Assembly: GCA_036362985.1 (NCBI GenBank)
Contig: JAYGXS010000003.1
Location: 49,998,858 to 50,062,857 of the forward strand
Direction: 5' to 3'
Length of the DNA stretch: 64,000 nt
Source of the DNA: Ligula intestinalis
Taxonomy: Eukaryota; Platyhelminthes; Cestoda; Diphyllobothriidea; Diphyllobothriidae
Shown: in pieces, positions 57,310 to 64,000 of the stretch
Layout of the letters: each line of letters begins with the position of its first letter
Position numbering within the stretch: position 1 is the stretch's first letter
Translations under genes and position numbers: made by a program
Notes under the pieces: model-generated
Seen by the model: the letters and a program-made list of their open reading frames with translations, nothing else
Databases searched by the model: none
What the model was told of the DNA's origin: nothing

Positions 57310-57670
57310 ACTAGAAGGTTTAGCAGATTTGCTGAATTTGAGTTGACCTAATTGTGAAAAAATTCCTAAAACTCCTAAAAAGCTCCAATTAATTAAGTCA
57401 GCCTATAAGTCATTCTAGTGGATTCTAGATGATTGCTTAGGAAATCCTGCTTGGGCAGTCAGCTTGCTGTTCCGTATTGGTGAATTCCATACGAGCGGTA
57501 AAGCTGGGCGGGTAATATCGACCCGAGTGTGATTAAATTCATGGCGCGAGGTGGGGCCTTTGTAGCTTAGTGGTTAGAGTGTTGGCTTCCAGTAAAGGCC
57601 TTCTCTAATACGCGGGTTCACATCTCGGCAAATGCCTCGAGTTTTTCACAATTGAATCAACTCAAATTAA
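57310..57670 (+). mobile_element. tRNA-like short repeat, family S1, long form with inverted ends
   Basis: It starts with an inverted tail (AGCAGATTTGCTGAATTTGA, GTTGACCTAATTGTGAAAAA). A segment around AGTGGATTCTAGATG and GGCAGTCAGCTTGCTGTTCC follows, then the leader GTGTGATTAAATTCATGGCG. The tRNA-like head is at about 57551-57630 (TAGCTTAGTGGTTAGAG, GGGTTCACATCTC) and the direct tail TTTTTCACAATTGAATCAAC at about 57642-57661. The minus-strand copy at 15.88-16.16 kb has the middle segments in the same order. Confidence 0.7.
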
Positions 57671-57845
57671 GGATGATTTGTATGGCCGCCTTAACAGGAC
57701 ATGGGGGAGTAGGAACGCCACGCTCACGTAAAATAAGTGATCTTATGATACATTTTAGGAAGGGTAAGTATCACCGTGCATTACCTTTACCGCTAATCCT
57801 TACTAAGGTTTTAGGTGTAGGTTTTGGCTAGATTTACTTTTAAAA
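57666..57845 (+). mobile_element. Inverted-repeat element T, partial copy
   Basis: AAGGATGATTTGTATGGCCG, CCTTAACAGGACATGGGGGA, GTAAAATAAGTGATCTTATG and TTTTAGGAAGGGTAAGTATC match the left part of the 61.93-62.31 kb element in order. A recognisable right inverted end is missing, so it is truncated or decayed. It is fused directly to the S1 tail. Confidence 0.6.
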
Positions 57846-57849
57846 CACG

Positions 57850-58945
57850 GGAATATTTGCGCTTTTTACGTTGCAAAATCACATGTATTACCGGGGTTTC
57901 TTGTTTTTGTGGTCTACCAACGTTCCCTCGATAATTCTTATTTGTCAATTTATCATCACCCTCCTTCTGCCGATTCTGCTTCGCTTGTAGTCCGGTGTTT
58001 TCTTTTTGCCCGCTCATCCTCTTCAGCATCAAGCTCGCAAATATGCCTCTCAATCTCTGTGGACTCTGGCAGATTTTTGTCAGCGACTGAATCAATCTGA
58101 CATTGAAGTTGCCTGATAGACCTAAAGTCAAACGGGCGCAGACAATGAACGCATAGAACGCGGTCACCCCCCCCACACACACACTGCGAAGTTCACATCG
58201 GAGCAGAACAATGGGAGAGTTAGAAGGCGTTCGTTTTACTACGACGCTAAAAGTACGATGGAGGCAGAGCCAGCGAAGAAGAAAATAAACTTGGCGCAGC
58301 TACAGTGCAGATTTTCTTTTACAATCAACCCATTCTTCAGTAGCGCAGTGATTGATTCGTCTTCCTTTCTGCGCCTTAAGCGGCTCGCGATGGCGAATTC
58401 AGGCAATGCCTAACGTTTGGAGAGAGGGAGAGGGGGGAGGGAGAGAAATACGCTTTATGTTGAAGGAATATGTCCGAAAGTTTCAGCAAAAATGGCTCCA
58501 TTCACTGAGACCAAGGGAAAGGGTAATAAAATACTCAAATGTAAAAAGGTAACATGAACTCCACACCTCTCATGGAGAAAGGTCGGATTTAAATTTCTGA
58601 ATTTCCATTTCGTTACACGTGAGGTAGCGTGCTAGGAGGGGGAATATAGAGTGCTAATATGCCGATGAACGGCAAAGCATAGGTCGGAAACTTCGGCGCA
58701 TAGTACGGGAAGACTTCACACACAGCCATTAGTTCAGAGAGAAGAGGATGAGTGTTTACCACATCACACGCAGCAACTTAAACGGTGCTTTTCACTTTAA
58801 CGAATATGTAATTTACTTCCCATGCAACTGAATAGTACAGAACATGTTGAGGGTTTCTTAGTAGTAATTACCTCCGTAAAATCGCTAAATATTCTCTTAA
58901 TGTTTTCTATCAAATGTTTAGAACTCACATATGGCATTGATGATG
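57850..58945. other. No gene recognised
   Basis: The 123-codon minus frame 57811-58182 (Lys/Arg/Gln-rich, MLKRMSGQKENTGLQAKQNR) overlaps two others and has no known domain. A poly-C/(AC) stretch lies at about 58.16-58.18 kb and a GGGAGAGGGGGGAGGGAGAG run at about 58.42 kb. Confidence 0.3.
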
Positions 58946-58950
58946 GTACA

Positions 58951-59118
58951 GGTCCAGAAAGGCAAGGGAGACCGGAATTGCCATTTCTGACCTATTAACC
59001 GTTATCAGCTAGTCATATCTAACTCCAAGTGGGGCACCAGCAGAAGCTCGAGCTTGCAGCCTGTTGGTTAGAAGTCCAACACTCAAACCTATTGGACCAT
59101 TGACTAGTTATCTTGCCA
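58951..59118 (-). mobile_element. tRNA-like short repeat, family S2, minus strand
   Basis: On the minus strand: AATGGTCCAATAGGTTTGAG, TGTTGGACTTCTAACCAACA, GGCTGCAAGCTCGAGCTTC, GGTGCCCCACTTGGAGTTAG, ATATGACTAGCTGATAACGG, and the end GGTCTCCCTTGCCTTTC. The GTTGGACTTCTAACCAAC arm resembles a tRNA anticodon arm. It is the fullest S2 copy, about 170 bases. Confidence 0.65.
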
Positions 59119-59119
59119 A

Positions 59120-59465
59120 TTTGATCGGGAATAAAAATAGTAATAATTGTAGATTTTCCTCTTTAAGCTGCGTATGCTTGCGTTCTTTGTTTGTGATATT
59201 AGGACATTCTCTTTTGAATGTACTATCGGCGAATTTCTGGCCACAGAAAGACAGCAAACTTCCATTGCAAAATTTTTGCAGTTTTCTGACCAACTGCGCA
59301 GTTGGAAACTCAAAAACGGCAGCTTCTTTTGGGTCCTCTGCGTTAAAGTCGGCATTGATTTTGGTTATTAACGCACGACAGTAACTGCGAATCTGTGGTC
59401 AAAGTTTGCAAGATCAGTCTTTCCTTAAATATGAATTCAGAGATTATTGATAAAGTTCAATTTGC
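59120..59465. other. No gene recognised; overlapping frames
   Basis: A plus frame (59064-59384, 106 codons) and two minus frames overlap, all without motif. Confidence 0.3.
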
Positions 59466-59469
59466 TTTT

Positions 59470-59585
59470 CACAAGTTTTCACCCTAACTCTATCCGGAAC
59501 CCAAAGCCCGCAGTTAATACGAATCAAACTCTGAGGCCTGAACACAATCCTGACCCTGACCCAAACTCTGACCCGGTGGTGGACA
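59470..59585 (+). repeat. C-rich, degenerate telomere-like tract
   Basis: Variants of CCTAAC, CCTGACCC and AAACTCTGACCC succeed each other (CCCTAACTCTATCC, CCTGACCCTGACCCAAACTC), with strong C-over-G asymmetry. It resembles the interior of element T at 62.04-62.21 kb. Confidence 0.5.
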
Positions 59586-59589
59586 GCCA

Positions 59590-60015
59590 GTGGTGCTGTC
59601 CCCCCTCCTTGTCCAATGTCCGCTGTCCCAACCTTATGCATCTACACAGGCAGCTGTTTGCGACTCGCTGACCTGAAGACGCTTCGCCGACTTGCACGTG
59701 TGCAAATCCACGCACGTCCGAACCAGTCGCGGCTGCCCAAGGGCCACTTGAACACGCCACCCCCATGGCGAAGGCAGCATGCGCCTCTATACGCGACACC
59801 CATACGGGCAAGGCAACACACCAATCGCCCACAACTTGAAATTTTTCCACAATCACGTTAAGGCAGCCGCCATCACTGCCTCTCACACAGACAGAGACTC
59901 TCCGGGCTGGCTGGACGCAGCCAACGCTAGCTCTGGCTTCGCCAGTGGCCACTGCCGCCTGAGACAGCAACTTAGGGTTCTGGTGACTTCTGCCTGCTAC
60001 CTACAACCTGGAATT
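59590..60015 (+). repeat. GC-rich mosaic repeat R2, fullest copy
   Basis: It shares CAGGCAGCTGTTTGCGACTC, TCTATACGCGACACCC, CACAATCACGTTAAGGCAGC, GGCTGGACGCAGCCAACGCT and AGCTCTGGCTTCGCCA with the copies at 51.2-51.5 kb (plus) and, in part, 28.25-28.56 kb (minus). A 148-codon minus frame (59524-59970) is open here because of GC richness. It is not conserved in the other copies, so it is not scored as coding. Confidence 0.65.
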
Positions 60016-60019
60016 CGGC

Positions 60020-60635
60020 TTGATGGTTGTAGTGGTCCAAAACGTATCCCCTACATTAAACCTAACCCTAATCATCATCGTAGTCTGAAGCATTATTTCC
60101 ACGAAATTTAACGCAGAGCCATATGTATTGCGGTCGGTGCCTTTTCTCATGTCCTGTTTCAGGGACCATATACGTCTTCCTTACCTCCGCTATAAATAAA
60201 GACCGCTGCTGCTGAAGAAGATATTTTGACGCTATCTCCCCTAATCCACCGAAACACTCACATCAATCTGGCGCTTTTACCGACCTACGAAGCCAATCTC
60301 TTTAATCTAATCATTCCGATGATCACAAGAAGAGCACCGACTCCCTAGCAAGAAAGTCAAGATGGAGGTGAGGATGACGCCTCAAACGCGTAAAAGCCTT
60401 TTCTACCTCTGGCATCTACGCCGCGCTAGGAAATATTTGCTCATGGCCCTAGCGAGCTGCCTAAAATGCCTGCATGCAGCCTCTGGGCTAGCCAATCACA
60501 GGCGGCCACAAAGTCGGCTATCACCCAATCAGCTGACACCAAGGTGACTCACAGGATGCTTACTTATTCACGTCTGCGTCACCCTGGCGGGCAGGCGCGT
60601 GCACAGGCCTCAGTGGAGCCCTGATTACCGCCAGG
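60020..60635. other. No gene recognised
   Basis: A short CCTAACCCTAATC run near 60.06 kb follows repeat R2. A TATAAATAAAG word lies near 60.19 kb without a recognisable gene behind it. Confidence 0.35.
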
Positions 60636-60639
60636 CTTC

Positions 60640-61628
60640 TGTCTAGACCACGCTTTGGAAAAGGAGAACAGACAGTGCCTCCCCTTTCTGGACGGCCTAC
60701 TTAGCGGAAGGTCTGATGGAACAATTAGTAGAAGTGTATTCCCCAAGAGACCATGGACACAGCAATACACACATTGCTGCAGTTTTACCGCACGAGGTCA
60801 GAAACGAAGCCTTGTACGCTGCCGCACTAACCGACCTAAGGGAATGTGTTCTCCAGATACTCTGGAGAACGAACTCGTCTTTATTAAAAACACTGTACGG
60901 GAGAACGGCTCTCCCGAGTTTATCGGTAAGGCCGATGGCTGAGAATAAGGCCTTGTTTCTCACATTGTCTTTTCGAGGAGATCCAGCAATCGAACCTCTA
61001 CAGCTTCGCTTGAACGCTGCCATCGCGCGCAAGCATCTATCAACTAAGATTAGTCTTTTCAAGCACTCCAATTCTTCACCTTGAAGACACGGTTAGACTC
61101 ATACTGCGGACCTCTTTAATGTGAATCTACACCTCTGCATGTTCCTGTGGGGAAGGCTATATTGGTTGGAAAACTAAGCAGCTATCTAAGCGCGTGTGAG
61201 AACATTATCCTACTTGGGTAAACTGAGGCATGATAAAGTCATTATCTAGCGTGATTTTAGGTCAGTTTATTGACAGACGTCACCGGGTAGACGTCAACCA
61301 AACGTTTCGAGTCATTTATAAAGTGCCAACATAACACTCCAGGTTCCTGCGACAGCGGATACTTGCGACGGCAGAGGCAGTCGTCATACGACTAACTAAC
61401 CCGATGTTTGCGCGCAAAAGGCGTTTGTGCGAATCAACATGCGTCCCCTCGCTTTCTACCACGCCGCGAGACGGCAACGAGAGAGTGACAAACTGCACCT
61501 CCATGCCGCCTACCCCGTCGCGAGACCGTGGTACCATGCGATCTGACACATTCCAAGAGGACGTGAGGAAGGCACAGCGGGGCGACCCCCGGACCCCTTT
61601 CCCTTCCCCCTCTCTGGGCCCTAATTAG
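60640..61628 (+). pseudogene. PLE reverse transcriptase (C-terminal half) with GIY-YIG endonuclease
   Basis: The first frame (from about 60640) reads ENRQCLPFLDGLLSGRSDGT, ISRSVFPKRPWTQQYTHCCS, RGQKRSLVRC and ENELVFIKNTVRENGSPEF. The next reads LSFRGDPAIEPLQLRLNAAI. Then come YTSACSCGEGYIGWKTKQ and QLSKRV, stop, EHYPTWVN for the GIY-YIG start; VILGQFIDRRHRVDVNQTF and RVIYKVPT; and finally LATAEAVVIRLTNPMFARK. FLDGLL stands for FLDVLV, GEGYIG for the YIG motif, and LATAEAVVIRLTNP for the C-terminal helix. It changes frame about three times and has stops. It is the youngest-looking RT copy by readability. Confidence 0.85.
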
Positions 61629-61724
61629 GACTAGAATCTGGCCCTTCGAGGCATGAACATCGCTAACCCTAGTTACTACTGATTGGTTGCTTTAACTTAT
61701 GTTAACTCCACCCTCCCTGGTATT

Positions 61725-61800
61725 GTCGTGCTAGCCTGATGACGAATAATCGAGAGCGTTGGTCCGCCTAACTTGACTTCCTGAACTACACTATAACTGG
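61725..61800 (+). other. PLE 3'-terminal motif (subfamily 2)
   Basis: GCCTGATGACGAATAATCGA, GAGCGTTGGTCCGCC and AACTTGACTTCCTGAACTAC lie about 110 bases past the GIY-YIG region. CTGATGA is intact, CGA and TCG can pair across AATAA or ATAA, and the expected GAAACG reads GAGCG. Position and core equal those of subfamily 1, although the surrounding sequence is different. Confidence 0.55.
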
Positions 61801-61927
61801 TGTTCAAAATTGCGCTGGGCTCTATCTAATTATCGTTGCGTTGAATGCGCTCACTAGTTAATCGCTACAATCAGATCTCTAATATACTTATTCAAGCGAG
61901 CCACCTAATCTTCACGCAACTCGTCGT

Positions 61928-62312
61928 AAGGATGACTTTTAGGCCGCCGGCTTAACAGTGAATGGGAATAGGAGCGCTCCGCCCGCTTAAAATAAGTGGA
62001 TTTGCGATAAATTTCAGGAAGGGTTAATATTCCCGTGTCCTAAACTTACCACGAAACCTAACATAAAATTGAACCTTCATACTAACCTTAGCACTACGAG
62101 GAACCTAGTTAATACGAGCCCAAACCTTAGCCCTTAACATAAGTGCGACCCCAACACGAACTCTGACCTTAACTCCAACCTTAAAGCTAACTCTTAGTCT
62201 TACCTTCATCCTAAATCAGATTTTTCCGGAATTTGGCGCAAAACAACTAGCGTTGTGGGTGTTTCCTGCTCCCGTGTCCTGTTTAGGCGGCCATACAAGT
62301 TATCCTTACCGA
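61928..62312. mobile_element. Inverted-repeat element T with telomere-like interior
   Basis: The left end GTAAGGATGACTTTTAGGCC and GCCGGCTTAACAG is answered on the opposite strand at the right end by GTAAGGATAACTTGTATGGC and CGCCTAAACAGGACACGGGA (62309 downward). Between them (about 62035-62220) is a C-over-G-biased tract of CCTAAC, CCTTAA and CCTAGC variants. There is no open frame. It is about 385 bases and non-autonomous. Target duplications were not clear. A partial second copy starts at 57666. Confidence 0.65.
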
Positions 62313-62314
62313 AT

Positions 62315-62850
62315 TCGTCTCCAGAAGGAGTTCCAAATAGAACGAAGCCTCCGGACCGTTGAATACGACCCGTCTGCTCTACAGCGTGGAGGTGGTGCAG
62401 AGACGGGGAATTGTGAGTGAGCGAGTTTTAAGGGATACTAGACTTGCGCTGAAGCTACCACACCCCCTCTTCCTCACCCTCCTGTGTCCCGTGTCAAGAC
62501 AGAGTCGAGAAAACCAGAGGCGAAATCGGCGCAGGCGGCCAAACCTGCCACGCCTGCGGAATGGGGATGTCATAAAGGCCACGGATGCCCGAGCCTGCAC
62601 CTACGTGAGCCACCAACACCCCTCCTCCATGAGGACGCAACCTCAATAACGTCTGTCATGCCTTGAGCTGGCCCTGTGTTGTTTTTCGGACTGTTCGTCA
62701 GGAAACGTTATCACAAGCGGTCCTTGGCGACAATATGAATCTTATTCAGCTCGTAACCACCCAAATAAAGCTTCAAAACTGTGATTTTATTAGTCTTTTA
62801 AACTTCCATCGAAACTTTTTTGCGCCTTTTTTCGAAGGTATATGAGATTT
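62315..62850. other. GC-richer spacer, no gene recognised
   Basis: A 96-codon plus frame (62359-62649) is rich in Arg and Pro with no known motif. Two other frames overlap it. Confidence 0.3.
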
Positions 62851-62854
62851 ATCG

Positions 62855-63110
62855 AGGGGGCGTTAAGGCCAAGAAAGGTTCCCTAAAGACTGCGATCTTC
62901 CAGGCCTGGTTCCGTAGGAGGGGAGAGAATTTTTGGCAAGGCCAGAGTAATAGGAAAAGTCTATTCTATGCAGACGGGAGGGAGCAAAGTTAGGACGAAG
63001 TCTTGACTACCGAAGCACACGTCTAGCCGCGAGGCGGGCTAGGTCCAGACTGACGTCTGGGAGCAGACATTCATGCGGCCACCGTTGGCTGCAGCCTTGA
63101 AGTTAATTGG
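62855..63110 (+). repeat. GC-rich mosaic repeat R1
   Basis: GACTGCGATCTTCCAGGCCT, GGCCAGAGTAATAGGAAAAG, AGTCTATTCTATGCAGACGG and GTCTGGGAGCAGACATTC match the copy at 63.62-63.86 kb in order. The R1 copy at 27.84 kb shares the first 200 bases. Confidence 0.65.
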
Positions 63111-63610
63111 TTGGACCACACGAGGTTACGCACTGGCGTGGGCGTGTTAGTAGGTCGCGCCAGACAGGATGCGGGCGGTCAGCGTGACTGCAGCCCTGGT
63201 GCGATGAGTCAGCGATCACGGGTTCCCACATTGGCGCTAACGCCCACTACAGATGCTTGGTCAAAGACCGCATTTATACTTCCTTCCAGGCTCTTCTATG
63301 AACAGCTCATCTCGGCCCTTAAAGGTCAAGATGTCATTCACGCAAACCTGATGATCATAAACCTTCGCCTACTAGTTGATCGGATAACAAAGTTAGACCT
63401 AGTGAATACTATGACCACAAGTCTATAATGCTAGTTGACACCTCCATTGTAATGCACATCATTACGCGAATTACTAGCTGCAATTTGCGCAGCATTCCAC
63501 AAAACATCATGACACATACAGGGTTCTAGTTCGTGTTACGTACAGAAAAGGTGGAGAATGCGTAGGAGGAAGTTTTCTTTTGGAAAGATGCACAACTATT
63601 GAGGCGTGTT
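63111..63610. other. Spacer between two R1 copies
   Basis: A 105-codon plus frame (63111-63428) ends with a hydrophobic, Leu/Ile-rich part (LLVDRITKLDLVNTM) without a recognised domain. Confidence 0.3.
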
Positions 63611-63614
63611 AGGG

Positions 63615-63895
63615 CTAATAGAGTTAACCCTAACGGCTGCGATCTTCCAGGCCCGATTCCTTAGGAGAAGAGGATATTCATGGGAAGGCCAGATTGGTAG
63701 GAAGAGTGTATTCTGTACAGAAGGGTTAATAGGAGGTTTGACTCGGATTGGCGGGCGTACGACCGTGAGAACGCGGGGTCGCCAACGGCGCCGACAAAGT
63801 TGCCTGCGGCCGATCCCTGGCGGGGCGCATTCAGGGGTGATGCCTGGGAGCAGACACCGCACTGACGTCTGTGTCCACAGGGATTGAGGCTAATA
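63615..63895 (+). repeat. GC-rich mosaic repeat R1, best copy
   Basis: GTTAACCCTAACGGCTGCGA, TCTTCCAGGCCCGATTCCTT, GGGAAGGCCAGATTGGTAGG, AAGAGTGTATTCTGTACAGA and CTGGGAGCAGACACCGC. It follows the previous copy in the same orientation about 760 bases away. The window ends about 100 bases later without further recognised features. Confidence 0.65.
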
Positions 63896-64000
63896 TGCTA
63901 AATGAGGCTAGTCTACTAACGGGGGAATCTCATTGGATGGATTGAGGTCAAGCCACAGTGAATTGAGGCCAGGACGAGTGCGGGAAGGTGCGCATGTTTG

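Noticed and set aside
59524..59970. 148-codon minus-strand frame as a gene
   Set aside because: It lies inside repeat R2. The other R2 copies do not keep the frame, and GC-rich sequence makes long frames by chance.

Overview
This window reads as non-genic, repeat-laden eukaryotic DNA. There is no operon structure, no ribosome-binding-site pattern, and no open frame over 231 codons. Everything I can recognise is decayed transposable-element sequence in AT-rich background. Penelope-like elements (PLEs) of several subfamilies dominate, joined by one apurinic-endonuclease LINE, tRNA-derived short repeats and small foldback DNA elements. From memory of such families, a flatworm is likely, most probably a large-genome (diphyllobothriidean) tapeworm. 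That is inference from protein style, not a database match.

Layout. 0-1.8 kb: two PLE 3' ends and two tRNA-like short repeats. 4.1-5.5 kb: a GC-rich island with splice-donor-like sites, the best candidate for host gene sequence but without a recognisable product. 5.5-10 kb: AT-rich, nothing recognised. 10-19.6 kb: PLE fragments, including a reverse transcriptase (RT)-GIY-YIG copy at 16.7-17.6 kb (minus), with short repeats. 21-25 kb: short repeats and a 386-bp TA-flanked foldback element. 27.5-32.2 kb: GC-rich mosaic repeats, two PLE ends, then a 2.6-kb minus-strand LINE with endonuclease and RT. 35-40.4 kb and 43.3 kb: minus-strand PLE ends in tandem and inverted arrangements. 46.1-47.1 kb: a second PLE RT-GIY-YIG copy. 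50.8-54.3 kb: mosaic repeats and PLE RT and GIY-YIG pieces. 57.3-64 kb: short repeats, two inverted-repeat elements with telomere-like interiors, a third RT-GIY-YIG copy (60.6-61.6 kb) and mosaic repeats.

The most interesting signal is at the PLE 3' ends. A short motif downstream of the GIY-YIG region carries a hammerhead-ribozyme-like core (CTGATGA, hairpin, GAAAC). The hairpin sequence differs between copies while its base pairing is kept. Several copies also carry inverted or tandem duplicates of their own termini. No host protein-coding gene, rRNA, CRISPR array or functional tRNA could be supported.
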